A stretch of 64,000 nucleotides of DNA. It comes from Monarcha castaneiventris obscurior. Taxonomy: Eukaryota; Chordata; Aves; Passeriformes; Monarchidae. The stretch covers positions 16,788,001-16,852,000 of the forward strand of contig JAMPIT010000059.1 in NCBI GenBank assembly GCA_026261815.1, given 5' to 3'. The notes beneath the pieces were generated by a model. The model had not been told where the DNA came from, did not search any database, and saw only the letters and a program-made list of their open reading frames with translations. How positions within the stretch are numbered: position 1 is the first letter of the stretch; the number at the start of each line of letters is the position of its first letter. Shown here one piece after another: positions 24,354 through 36,000 of the stretch. A program made the position numbers and the translations under genes.

Positions 24354-25795
24354 TTCAACTCATTTTTGCAAGCTAAGTTTGTTTTGCCCATGCCAGTAAT
24401 AGATGAGTGATCCCTCCCTGCCCTTATCCCAACCCATAAAAGTTTTCTCTCCCCTGTCCAGCTGTGGAGGGGGGATAAAGTGGCTTCAATGGGCACCTGG
24501 CATCCAGCCAGGGTCAACCCACCACGCCCACTAAGTGTATGCACTGTCCCAGGCAGGTGTGTGAACATAAGTGCACGTGCACACAAACCACACACTCTCG
24601 TAACTGGTGACCCAATCCAGGCCTTTTCTAGAAGCACGAAGACCACTGAAGCAAGGAGAGGGACAATCGAAGACAAATAAATATTCAGGAACTGTCATCT
24701 AGCACCTTGAGAGCTTTCACACGCTTACATATGCAATTCAAACGTGTGACAGTATTGCAGATAAGATCCCTTCAACCTATAAAAATAAATCAAAAGACAG
24801 AGGAGTAGTTCACCTCAAACACTTCAAAAATCAATTAAAAATATCAAATTCAGGATAAATACTTAAAAAAAACCCATTAAGAAGTGCCACTGGAAAGAGG
24901 TCTGTGTGATCTCAGGACTTTGAAAGATGCTTGTAATTCACTTTTGTCCAAAAGACTCTTTGTTGGTGTTGGTTTGTTTTATCTTTTTATTTTATTGTCA
25001 AAGCTTAATGGGTCATTGCCATTGTGTTTTACTAAACTGCCATTAAAATTCATGAAAATGTAGGCATCATCTGCCAAATATGACCCACACTTTTTTCACA
25101 ATCTTTACTTGAGTGTGATACAAAGTCAAAACCACAGCATACATGATCCACTTAATAGAGGTCCTGCACAACAAAGCTGACAATTTATTGGTAGATCAGT
25201 AGTCTTGGTGTGGAAATATAATCCTCTATGAGTTTTCCAACTACAGAAAAAAGCTATTCAGAAATATCAAAGTATGCTTTAGTGTTTATCCACTTACATG
25301 CTTCTTTTTGTTCTGAAACCAGTGTTTTCTGATTTTCTAAAACATACTTCCTCTTTCTCAGCTTCAGTTTAATTACATTGCTATGGGAAAATTGTCAGAT
25401 CATTCAAGCAGTGGAAGAATTGTGCTGGATTGAAGATTAGGCTTTTCGCTCAGGGAGCCTGTCATCAGTGATACAAGCCTGAAAAGATGAGGTGCCCACA
25501 TAGGGTTGAAACAATAAAGAGAATCAGATATAAACATAAACATACTAAATGACTCAAATTGGCTAACTCTGACTAAATAAAGATTTTTATGTTACTCTGA
25601 TTATTTGTCTATTTTCATAGGCAATTAAGTAGAGCAATGCCAGTAAAGAGAAACAAGGACAAGAATATGGTTACCTAATGATTAAGAAAATTAATTTAAA
25701 TTGCTTTTCATACAGTGGGAAGAAGATCAGCTTGTTTTACACACAAAACTAGATTTTCTAGAATGAAAACTACACTCAATATTTCAATTCTTCTT

Positions 25796-25813
25796 AAAAA
25801 AAAAAAAAAAAAG
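25796..25813. repeat. Poly(A) run
   Basis: An uninterrupted A tract. No retrotransposed copy is recognisable upstream of it, so I treat it as a simple homopolymer. Confidence 0.8.
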
Positions 25814-26555
25814 CTCCGTGCAGAAAAGGTGACCAAAATTATTCTTCCCATCTTTAGCCTAGATCTCTAGATCTGATTTGGTGATATACCTGCATACTGT
25901 CCTAAAAGTTGATACCTGGAAATTACTTTATCTTCAAAATAAAATTAATGCCGAATTTTGCAGAAGGCTGGAAGTAATTCTTTGCTCTATCTGTATACTT
26001 ATCTTTTCAGCATAAATAAAAAGTAAACCAAAACTGAGTCTCAGATGCAATATCTCAAAAACCTACATTGCTTAGTTGAGATGAGGAAATGCTTTAGTTT
26101 TATCATATGCTTTGAGAGATCTTGAGTAGGTCAGAGGACTGTTCTACAAGTAAGAGAACATAAAAGAGATTCAGAAACTTTTTTTATGTAGAGAAATATT
26201 TTCTCATCTCCATACTCAAGGGTTTGTAAACTTAGATTTGTAGGGATTTCATGAAGAGGAGTCTTTTGAGACACATGCAGATATATCTGAGTTAGACAGC
26301 CATGTAGATTCATATTTACCCTTATTTCTAATAATTTAACATCTAGTTACAAAAAATCACTACTTTATTTTGCAGGGAGGCTCACTTTAAGATCTCAGTG
26401 TTTGTCAAAGTTGTTTCTTTTCACCTGGGCATATTGCAGTATCATCTTTCTTCTTCAGATGACATTCAGGCAGTAACAGTAGTCTGTGACTGCAAAACAT
26501 ATTTCAGTGGAAAAATTTGTCCTTGTCTGCGACTATTTTCTCTGTTGGTCCAGAG

Positions 26556-26574
26556 AGCATGCTTGTTGCATGCT
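26556..26574. other. Short perfect hairpin
   Basis: AGCATGC and GCATGCT are separated by five bases (TTGTT). The stem is only 7 bp, so it may be chance. Confidence 0.5.
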
Positions 26575-28917
26575 GGGATTAATAAGCAAAAAAAAGAACA
26601 AATAATTGGCATTTAAAGTTTTGTTTTCATCAAATTGATTCCCACAAATTATAAAATTTCTATTTAACCTATTATTTTTTGATCCCTGTAAGGTTGTCTA
26701 GAGATTTCTGAATGTGTGTCAGCTGTTGCTGCAGACTGTGGCACCCAAATTCACGGATAGTAACTGACAGTCTTGTCTCCAACATCATTAGCAAAACTTT
26801 ATTGTTGTAGCTCTGCAGAACTCATCATTCAACAAAGGAAATTATAAGGTAACACTTACATTTCATATTGATTTTGATGAGAATTGGATCAGACCTTGAC
26901 TGTCTGGTAGCTGAAGTCTCATTCTCATTACATACTTTGTACCAGGAGCTCAGTTATTTTCCTTCCTTTATTGACTTACAGAGGCTTTCACAGACTGTTT
27001 AAATACAAGTCAGCAGATATGTCAAATAAGGTACTTTTCGCAGTGCACCTTGGCTTTTTTTGGCAGACATAAGTCACCCTGATGTTTAATGTTCCATGCC
27101 CTTTTTATTTTAAGTTTAAAATTTTATGCTTCCTAGATAGTACATCACAACTGCATTAAGCACTCACTCAAAGTCGGCTGTGGTCACTAAGATGCTTTTC
27201 ATTTACTTCATTGGAGTCTGAAATGGGTTCATAATCTGAGGTTCTGTGTCATCTTTTTTGTGAACAGGCTTTTGAGGTCTTATAAGAACACTTAAGCATG
27301 AGTGTGATGAAAATGAATTAAAAAAAAGTAGATTGGGATGCACTGATACAAACTAGACATAAAATTACATTTAAAGATAAGCATTGAGTATTGCATCCCC
27401 CTGAATGCTGGAGAAAAAAAATCCATATTTACTTAGAAAAGCACTAATCTACTTTTTCCAGTTTTCAGGAGGTTTGGATTTTTTTTTTTCCCCCAAAGTG
27501 TACAATATCTTGGTTATAATTTATTTGGGAAAAGTCTTTAAACATTTAAAAGGTCTAAACAGCATAATTATCAGAATTGAAAGCATGTTTAATCACCTTT
27601 TGAAGAATAAAGTCTGCTTAGTGGATTTCCTTTAATTAAGCTTTCTAGATGACTCAGACAACATAAATATTTTTGGAAACTTTTCTTTATCACATTCTGC
27701 AGCAGGTAAGTTAGGTCAGTAAATATTTCCAGAGCTATTACACAGGGAAAAAATTTGTGCAGCCAGCTCATTATCTCCTTATATTAGAGTATATTCCCTT
27801 CTCCACCAAGATGAACTGACCTCAAGGATCCTTCTTATTAATAGAAAACTAGCAAAGATAATGAGAAATGGCATTTTGGTGATATAACCTGAACGAAATG
27901 AAAAAAAAAAACCAAATGTAGATCTGAAATTGGAAATGACAGCCTAAAAATCACTAGCTCGTTACAAAAATAAATTTTAAAATAATTTTCTACTTTATTA
28001 ACAATGCTTATGTTAATCCATCAAAATGAGTATGGGCATCATTTTTTCAGCATCCAACCTATTTGGCCTGGTGAAATTTGATGACAGGAGGTCAAAGACA
28101 CTGTTATATAAATATTTTGCACCAGCTATTTACTCAGTAAGTGGCCAACACAAACTTTTATACTCTGATTTGTGAAAGATCTGTAGCGAGTTATTTCCCT
28201 GATTCTTTACCCTCTTTTGTTTTTTAATGTGACATATTCCATTTTTGGACTGACACTTTATAAACCACTGACATACTTAAAAGTCTATCTATGACTCCAT
28301 TTTTATATAAAAAATAACATGCAACACTCAAGTGCATTCAGTAGGTACTAAAACCAAGCATTAAATAATAAATGCATGTATTTGAATAGAACCTATCCAT
28401 AATAAAGTGGATCAGATTCTTTATTTAGATAAAAAATATTTTGATGATAAAATATAACAGGCAAAGTATATATCTCAAGTATTTTAAGACTATTTAAAAA
28501 ATCAATAGCGTGTGTACCATCATGGGACTAGCAATTACGTGGAAATGATTAAACAAAAGCAATTTTAAAGAAAAACTTAGATAATATAGAGTAAGGAATA
28601 CTTTCTAGAAGATTATATACTGGATAAGTAAATTTATTTTTCTTTTTATATAATTTGTGAGCTGATCATATACTTCCCTAATAAATTGTAAATTCAAATA
28701 TCTTCAACAAATATCTTTCTAAAAATTCTGCTTTATAGATTGTACATCTTCAAGATGGACCTGTTGATTGTGATTAACCCAATAAGTCAAAGTAAATTGA
28801 TTTTTTTTTGCCTGAGTATCTCCAGAAGACACTTTCTCTGAGACAAGAAAATCCTGGGAAGATCTGAAGATAGATTATCTGTTAGAGTTGCATTTAAAGG
28901 AATAGCACTGGAATGGG

Positions 28918-28956
28918 GGTGTATGTGTGTATATGTATATGTACTGACTGACTGAC
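28918..28956. repeat. Short compound microsatellite
   Basis: GGTGTATGTGTGTATATGTA is followed by TATGTA and a (CTGA)n stretch (CTGACTGACTGACT). Simple sequence only. Confidence 0.7.
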
Positions 28957-30164
28957 TTTTGACTTTTAAAGAGATCTGTATGCTTTTGGAAAACTTGCTT
29001 TCTGATATGTTCCTGCAATTTAAACATAAAAATAAATATAAGAATAGAAAATTTGCTTTATTATACTGTTTAATTAGAATTTGAGAGTTCTTTTCTCTGC
29101 CTCTTGAGTGTTGCAGAATTTTCTCACTTTTTCAAGAACATCTTTAAAATTTTATCTTGAATACTAGTAGGAAGAAAAGAATAGAAAAACCTCATCACAT
29201 TTAGTGTGTGAATTCCCTTTTATTTATCACAATGGAATAGCAAAAACCTGAGGAAAAGAAGATTGAAGGAAGGATTGGACCTATATGCTTTTTATCCAAC
29301 CACCATAGATAGCATGTAACTTGATAAACATTTTGGTTCTTATGATATATTTCTGCATTAAACCACAGAGAAAAGTGTTTTAAAGACAATTATAATCAAA
29401 ATGTGGATGTTCATAAGTAAATATTATTTTCTCCCAGAAAATGATGTCTTGGAGGCACATTAGTCCATCACCAAAAGACTACATATAAACGGATTAGCAG
29501 CCCTTACAGTGAAAAGCATCTACTATTATGCAAATAAATACATTACAAATACCTATTTTATTAGATTCTTCTCATGTGCTACTGAATTCACAGTCAGTCT
29601 CTGCTCTTATCTTGACAGAAGCTGTGCCTGATTTATTTGACTTGTTAAAGGCTGACGTTAGATGTGCAATTTATTTCTACAGAACGCGACTTAAACACAC
29701 AGGCCCATGTCCTGGACTATGTGTAAAGTAACCATTTTGTGCAGCAGAAAAGAGCTGTGAGGGACAGATGAAGAAATTACAAGTAAAAATTATGAATTTA
29801 GACTATAATAACTTTTCTTTGTTATACTTTTTTGGTTTTACCAAGATCAATATAGTTATATAAAAGTATGGAAAACAGAGCAGAATGACATTGATATCAA
29901 ATACAAGGTAATGCTCTGTTGTTTTTATTAAATTTTGAAGATATATCTTCAATCTACTTCATTTTCTATTTTATTTCCACCAGAAAAAGCATCCAATATT
30001 ACTTTTCCTCAAGCAATTATTACAAAAGAAACTGTGCTTTTTCTTATAAAGAATCCATTCTGTCCATCCATCTCTGTGGGTCCTAGAGTGGTAGGTCAGG
30101 TTTTCTGCCTAGTTATACACTTAGTTATAAATGGCACATCTGACAGACTTTTAGTAGAACCTCC

Positions 30165-30640
30165 TTGCCTTCCCAAGTGCCTTCGTACAACAACTATGAG
30201 GCTTTGGATGTGGAAGGCCCATTAATAAATGGTGTGGGTAACTCTCCATCTACACCAGAGAGGTTGCCAGGATATGCCCAGTATCACAACAACCTCCATG
30301 AAGATGGCCCCCTTCAGAAGGGAACAGCGGATCAAATATTCCTGACAGACCATCCTCTTAGGGAAGTTTAATGATTTCCTGGGGCCCAGGTTATGAACAT
30401 GAACACAACTAGCAAACTTCCCAGCATGGTACAGCCTTTTTATTACTATCCATTACTGCTCTTCCATGTGGGTGGTGATGACAATGCCACCCATAGTCCA
30501 AGATGCAATCCGTAGCCCAAGGACAGTCAAAAGAGACTTCAGAGCCTTGCGATGGTTGGTAAGGGAATCTGGAGCACAGGTTATTTTTTCCTCTATCCTT
30601 CCAGCTGCAGGGAGAGACACTGGGACACAGGGAAAAACAG
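30165..30640 (+). pseudogene. CR1 ORF1 remnant, esterase-like domain
   Basis: ORF1 of CR1 encodes a protein with a C-terminal SGNH-type esterase-like domain. The matching pieces are YEALDVEG (about 30194), LREV followed by in-frame stops and PGAQVM (about 30357-30395), KLPSMVQPFYYYPLL and LFHVGGDDNATHSP (30415-30505), then RTVKRDFRALRWLVRESG and AQVIFSSILPAAGRDTG in the frame 30466-30696. These agree with the ORF1 pattern (YYPLL, HVG-D, IKRDFRALG, GAQVVFSSILPVAG). The frame shifts between the HVGGDD block and the KRDFRALR block. The final part of the domain, including the D-G-I-H-L block that carries the catalytic Asp/His pair, is missing because the copy jumps to ORF2. Confidence 0.78.
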
Positions 30641-31078
30641 GTTGTTCAGAATGGACAGGAGAGGAAGGAGAGTTGGAGGGGTTGCCCTCTACGTGAAGAA
30701 ATGGGCAGTGTGAAGAGATGTCTCTGAAGAACAGAGAAGAGCAAGCCAAAACCCTGTGGGTAAGAATCAGAGACCAAGGCAACAAAGGGAGCCCTGTGGC
30801 TCCTGTCTCCCACAAGCTTCCTGATCAAGAGGAACCTACTGATGAAATCTTGCTCCAGCTACAGGAGGCAGTTCACCCACTGTTTCTCATCTGCGGGGAT
30901 TTCAACCAACCCAACATCTGCTGGGAAAGTAGCATGGTGAGCTGTAGGCAATCCAGGAGAGTCCTGAAAAGCATTGAGGATAACTTCTTAAGCCAGCTAA
31001 TAGACAGCCCTGCCAGAGGGGATGCAATACTGGACTGGATGGTCACCAACACAAGTGAGTTAATCAGTGCTGTATAGA
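30637..31078 (+). pseudogene. CR1 ORF2 endonuclease remnant
   Basis: This is the second half of an APE-type endonuclease domain, which nicks target DNA during retrotransposition. It begins RLFRMDRRGRRVGGVALYVK (about 30641), corresponding to the middle of the intact domain; the first part with the N-terminal catalytic residues is absent. After a frame change, the 119-codon frame 30718-31077 reads LWVRIRDQGNKG, then ICGDFNQPNICW with the GDFN motif intact, and finally SPARGDAILDWMVTNTSELI. The terminal S-D-H block is not evident. Non-functional. Confidence 0.85.
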
Positions 31079-31278
31079 CTGGAGGTGGCCTGAGCTCCAG
31101 TATCCATGCACTGTTGGAATTTTCAGTCCTGAGGCTTATGGGTCAGGTAAAGAATAAAGTAAAGATCCTAAATTTGACAAAACCATAATTCCAGCTGTTC
31201 AAGGATTTAGTCAGTAAGACCCTCTGGGAAACTGCCTTAGGGACAAAGCAGCAGAAGAGAGCTGGCATAACCTTTAGG

Positions 31279-31770
31279 ATGTTTTTCAGAGTGGGAGAAC
31301 CCATGATATTCGTGTGTAAGAAATCAAGAAAGGAAGGAAGGAGAGTGGTATGGCTGAATCAAGGCCTGCTGGTCAGACTGAAAGGCAAGAAGGAAAAGAA
31401 AGTAGAAGCAGGGACATATCTCCTGGGAAGAATTAAACATGCTGATAGCTTCTGTAGGGATGGGGTCAGGAAAGCCAAAGCACAACTGGAGCTGAACATG
31501 GCAAGGATACAAAGAAAGGTTTCTACAGGTATGTCGGACAGCAAACAAAGGTCAGAGAAAGCACACTCTCTGATGAACACAACCATAAAGCTGGAAACAA
31601 TGGAGGAGGAGAAGGCTGAAGTACTCAATAACTTTTTTGCCTCAGTCTTCACTGGCAACCTCTCTTCCCACACCCCTTACTTGGATGGATCTCAAGGCAG
31701 GGAATGGGAGAGCAAATTCCCTTCCACTGTAAAAAAAGATCAGGTTCATGACCACCCGAGGAAAATCTGA
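31279..31770 (+). pseudogene. CR1 ORF2 linker between endonuclease and RT
   Basis: A 163-codon open frame contains WLNQGLLVRLKGKKEK, GRIKHADSFCRDGVRKAKAQ, a KLETMEEEKAEVLNNFFASV segment and FTGNLSSHTPYLD. This is the region that precedes the RT in CR1 ORF2 (normally ...K-A-E-V-L-N-A-F-F-A-S-V-F-T). It is the longest plus-strand open frame in the window, but it is a piece of the decayed LINE and has no independent start. Its length reflects the low density of stops left in this section. Confidence 0.85.
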
Positions 31771-31784
31771 ACATATGTAAGTTT

Positions 31785-32590
31785 ATGGAACTTGACAAGA
31801 TGCGTCCTAGAGTCCTGAGGGAATTGGCTGGTGCAGTTGTCAAGCCACTCTCCATCATAATTAAAAAGTCATGGCAAGCAGGAGACATCCCAGATAAGTG
31901 GAAAAAGTGAAACATTGCACCCATTTTTAAAAAGAGTAGAACAGAGGACCCTGGGAACTACTGACCTGTCAGCCTCACCTCTGTGCCCGGAAAGATCATG
32001 GAACAGATTCTCCCAGAAGCTAGGCTAAGGCACATGGAGGGAAGGGAGATGATTTCAGAGAGTCAGCATGGCTTAACCATGGGCAAGTCCTGCCTAACCA
32101 ACCTAGTGGCCTTCTATTGTAGAGTGATTACATCAATGGACAATGGAAGGGCTACAGATGTCATTTATCTAGACCTTTGTAAGGCCTTTGATACGGTCCT
32201 CCAAAACATCCTTTTCCTCTAAACTGGAGGGATAGAGATTAGATGGATGGACTGTTCAGTGGATGAGGAATTGGCTGGATGTTCACAGCCAGAGAGTAGT
32301 GGTCAAAGGTTCAATGTCCAGATGGAGATCAGTGACAAAGGGTGTTCCTCAGGAGTCTTTATTGATGACAGTACTGTTTAATACCTTCATCAAAAACATA
32401 GAGGGATCAAGTGCACACTCAGCAAGTTTGCAGATGGCAGCAAGCTCAGCAGTGACACACCTAAGAAGAAGGATACCATCCAGAGGGACCTGAACAAGCT
32501 TGAGAAGTGGGCCCATGTGCACTTCAGGAGGTACAGCAAGGCAAAGCACAAGGTCCTGCATCTTGGTGGGGGCCATCCCTGGTATCAATA
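31785..32590 (+). pseudogene. CR1 ORF2 reverse transcriptase remnant, catalytic motif mutated
   Basis: Readable blocks in order: NICMSGPDGMHPR-like start (decayed, about 31785-31815), [19 protein letters not shown] and [16 protein letters not shown] (31983-32110), [16 protein letters not shown] (32152-32199), MRNWLDVHSQRVVVKGSMS and TKGVPQESLLMTVLFNTF (32263-32388), then, after a shift of frame near 32400, CTLSKFADGSKLSSDTPKKK (from about 32412) and DLNKLEKWAHVHF. The active-site FADD reads FADG (32427-32438), so one of the paired catalytic aspartates is gone. Stops and frame changes break the protein. No activity is possible. Confidence 0.88.
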
Positions 32591-32754
32591 CAGTCTGGGG
32601 AATGAAGGGATTGAGGGCAACCCTGCTGAGGAGGACTTGAGGCTACAGATGGATGTAAATTTGGACATGACCTGAAAGTGTGCTTGCAGCCCAGAAAGCC
32701 AGCTGTATCCTGGTCTGCATCAAGAGTGGCTAACAGGTCAAAAGAGTTGATTCT

Positions 32755-33000
32755 GCCCCTCTACTCCATTCTGGTGAGACCCCACCTAGAATATTGCATC
32801 CAGGCTCCACAGGGAAGAAATTAATCTATTGGAGCAGATCCAGAGGAGAGAATAAAAAATCATCAGAGGGGTGGAACACTTGTCCTGTGAAGACAGGCTG
32901 AGAGAGTTGTTCAGCCTGGAGAAGAGAAGGTTCTGGGGAAATATTATTGCAGTCCTTCAGTATTTACAGGAGGCCAACAAGAAAAATGGTGATAAACTTT
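32755..33000 (+). pseudogene. CR1 ORF2 C-terminal remnant
   Basis: Contains LYSILVRPHLEYCIQ (about 32760-32804), the conserved LYSALVRPHLEYCVQ block downstream of the RT, then decayed ...RLRELFSLEKRRFWG-like sequence (about 32895-32940) that mirrors the ORF2 tail in the CR1 copy at 13071-13259. Stops interrupt it. Confidence 0.78.
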
Positions 33001-36000
33001 TTAGCAGGGCTTGAAAGAGGGTCAATTTTCACTAGATATAAGGAAGATATTTTTTTAATGCTCAGAATTGTTTTCCAGATTTATACATGAAATTCTGCAT
33101 TCATTGAAACCAATGACAAAAAAACTCTTGCTTTCCTAAACTTCTAGCTTTAAAACATTTTGGGAAATGAAACAAATCAAATGAAACAATAAAAGTTTTG
33201 CCATTTTTCATTGAAATTTTGATGATAATTTGCTTTAACACTCTGATGAGGAGCTATAACATTGAGGTATTCCACAGAGATACCTTCACAACTACATCTT
33301 GCAGTATTTGTTCAGAGAAATTATTTATTTAATTAATTTCACTGGCAAGACTGTTAGGGAAAATAGCTCAAACAAACTTCACTCCCGGGTTTACAACTTT
33401 CTGATCTCTTGCAGCATGAGAAGAAGATGGATCTTTTTCAGGGAATCGTACATATCAGTTTGGAAAGCGTACAGAGTTGCCTCAGTGAGAAATATATCTC
33501 TATTACCCTATGCACCATGTTACCTTTCTTCAGTTTCCTGAAAGAGGGGAGTAACCATCTCACTATTGTCACCTTGATGTCACTCAGTAACTTCAACATA
33601 TTCTTGTCAGCAATAATCTTTCCAAAATACCACTACAATGTTTGTTGTTTTAGTCAGAGAGACTAATGAGTACTGACTATTTGAATTCCTAGGATAAATT
33701 TGTAAGTTCTACTACCCAGGGTTCACCCAAACCTTTCTTTTTATCATCACTATTTTACCCTATTAAAACAAATAGACCTGAAATAGTCCTTTAGCATATA
33801 TCAGAACAAATAAAATGCTAAAACATTTTTTGTACAGCTGAGATGTACAGGTGTCCCTATTACTTTTTGTACCATGAACTTTCCACATGAATTTGTAGTT
33901 TTTTAAACTACTCTCCCTAAGCTTTGTGCAATTATTTTTGAGTGAATTATAAGCAGTTGGTATGAAATGATTCAATTTGTTAAATTCAAACACAGAATAC
34001 CTTTAATTATTTCGGTTTGATCTTACATTTCTTTAGGTATTGTTTAGTTGTTTGATTTAACCCTCAATGATTAGTCATTCAAAAAGTTATACTACTAATT
34101 CTTAAATTCATGAAAGTCCCTTAAGATCAGTATTGTTTAGTCATTCTGTGAACAGTACAGTAATATATTTATTGATTCAGGTTTAGCACTTAGCTAAAAG
34201 ATTTTTATAGTGCTGACAATATTTCAATAGGTCAATAAAATAAGGAAATACAGGGTAAGTCAGTCAATAACTTTAACTATATCAATTTGTTTGTGTGCCA
34301 AAGCTTCAAATCAATCAAATGTGCATGCAAATAGCTCTATTAAATCTAATCTGGACTGAGGAGATACTTAAGCATATAATGAAAATGAAAATTGAACCTC
34401 TTCTTTAATTATCTGCATAAACTGCATCACCATCAGCATGAAAAATACAGTTAATGCTCTTTTGGTAACAATCAACTGCTTAACCAATGGCAATAATACT
34501 GAATTTCTTTTAAGATTTGAGGTCCTGGTACAGCCAAGTACCTAATTTCTTGTCTAACTTCAAGTAAAAGCCTGGTTAAAGAAAATGGAGCGAGATATGT
34601 AATGTTAAAAAAAAAGAGTGGTAAGGAACTCACTGAAATGTACTCCATATAATGAAGGAATGCACATTCTTCCCTTTTAATTATGTATCTTATCAGTAAG
34701 TGAACTTTAGAAGCCAATGTAGATAAACATTTAACCACTACCTAAACACAGACCTCAATCCTTCAGGTGTATGCACTAATTCAAACCTGCAACATTTGAA
34801 ACCTAGCAGAGAGTAATTTTTAAACAAGAATTTAGGTGGGAAGAGGGCAAGAAAGGTGTAAGAGAGGAAGAAAAGGTAAGATAATCTAAGAAGAATCGAA
34901 GTCCATGCACTTTATTCCGTTGTATGATGGTATCCTGACTAGCTTTGCAGCTTTTGAGTATAATTTTCATTCACATTTGTAGAGTGCAACTCCTTGTTTA
35001 CACTGATTGTGTAAATCTGGAGTGGCTACATATTTCATAACTCGACAGCTATAAACTTGTAGTCTAAACTACTTCTTGTAGTCCCATGGATTTCATGATA
35101 CCTTGCTTTGCAAATACGCTGAAACAGCTGCTGGATCAGAAAGAAAAGCCCTGAGCAAGAGGGTCTGGTAAGCTATAGTATAATGCAGGATTTCAGTGCC
35201 CAGGAAGTGAAGAAACCAGCTCAAATATTTTTTTTTTTTTTTCCACACGAGTCATCTGAATATCTCATGCATATATGCTTGCCAACAATCTACAAAGTAT
35301 TTTGAAGATGGGGAACTGGCTTTCTAATTCCAATTTGTTGAAATTTTAAGTATGTATATATAATTAAATTTGCATTGGATTGGAAATACACTGATGTAAT
35401 GAGAATTACTCTAGCTTTCTAGTAGAAGAAGAGACCTGACTTACAGTTCCTTTTCCAATGAAAGCTTATGGGTTTGTTATTAAAGAATTTCATATAAAGG
35501 TATTATTGGAGCAAAGGACTAGAGTGTAATTCTTATTATTCTTCTCTAACCAGAAGGCAATAAAGTAATTCTTCTTCTCTTTCTGCTTCAATGAATATTT
35601 GATTATTTCATGCAAAGCTGAAAACTTCAGCAAGAATATGGCCGCCCTTATTGTATTCCATAACCATGAGTGTTTGACTATTCTACCCAACAATTACATA
35701 GCAGGAAAAGGTATCCGTAAGAGACGTCCGTAAAAGATGTGGGTTTTGCTTCACTCTTTTATGTTTGGAAAAGCATTTTACCAGCTGAACTTCAGTATAA
35801 AAGCATGTGGTATCACACAGTCTTGTCTTACATTTTTCATAAGATGAATTCTATATCTCAGCAGATTTTAGTTGACATACCTCCCATGGAGAAATGTGCT
35901 TCTTTCCAAAAGGGTGTGCTATATTGTAGGAAATGTGTAAATACTGAAAAAAAGATAAAACTAAAAATATTGCCTTCACCAATACTCTTGTCTTCACCAA

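Larger units (their letters stand above)
23410..24526 (+). mobile_element. Long (about 1.1 kb) solo LTR of an avian ERV
   Basis: It starts TGTATTGGTTTTGCACAGCC and ends GGGTCAACCCACCACG (usual family end ...CCACCACA, so the last base has mutated). I recognise the family from neoavian genomes: an early CTACAGGGATGGCTTCTCTG block, TATATTTAAG at 23586-23595 as the TATA region, a reiterated CTGGAGCAGG/CCCGTGGGAAGG section (about 23740-24130), AATAAA at 24348-24353, and the CACCTGGCATCCAGCCAGGG terminus. The flanks CCCCC and CCCAC could be a 5-bp target duplication with one mismatch. No viral genes adjoin. The long minus-strand frames (209, 153 and 142 codons) are by-products of the GC-rich reiterated section, not genes. 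Confidence 0.88.
24527..30149. other. AT-rich DNA, no gene recognised
   Basis: No CR1 or LTR signature and no plausible gene. Contains an A run (about 25796-25813), a T run (27478-27490), a short TG/TA plus GACT microsatellite near 28918-28956, and a 7-bp hairpin at 26556-26574. ORFs are under 100 codons and unrecognised. Confidence 0.55.
30150..33058 (+). mobile_element. Large rearranged CR1 LINE, ORF1 end to ORF2, 3' end missing
   Basis: The plus strand carries, in order: the C-terminal half of CR1 ORF1 with its esterase-like domain (30165-30630), a direct join into the ORF2 endonuclease (from about 30637), the endonuclease C-terminus (to 31078), the inter-domain linker (31279-31770), the reverse transcriptase (31980-32590) and the ORF2 C-terminus (to about 33000). 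The copy stops near 33058, just inside the 3' UTR (TATAAGGAAGATATTTTTTT), so the last 250-300 bp and the tail repeats are absent. An intact CR1 is about 4.5 kb. Stops, frameshifts and a lost catalytic residue show that it is dead. Loss of the 3' end is unusual for a LINE, because insertion normally truncates the 5' end. Confidence 0.9.

Noticed and set aside
25796..25813. Poly(A) run considered as the tail of a processed pseudogene or SINE
   Set aside because: No recognisable gene or SINE body lies upstream, and no target-site duplication was found.
26556..26574. Hairpin considered as a regulatory structure or miRNA
   Set aside because: A 7-bp stem is far too short for a miRNA precursor and is expected by chance in 64 kb.
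31279..31770. 163-codon ORF considered as a stand-alone gene
   Set aside because: Its sequence is the CR1 ORF2 linker and it sits in register within the CR1 copy.
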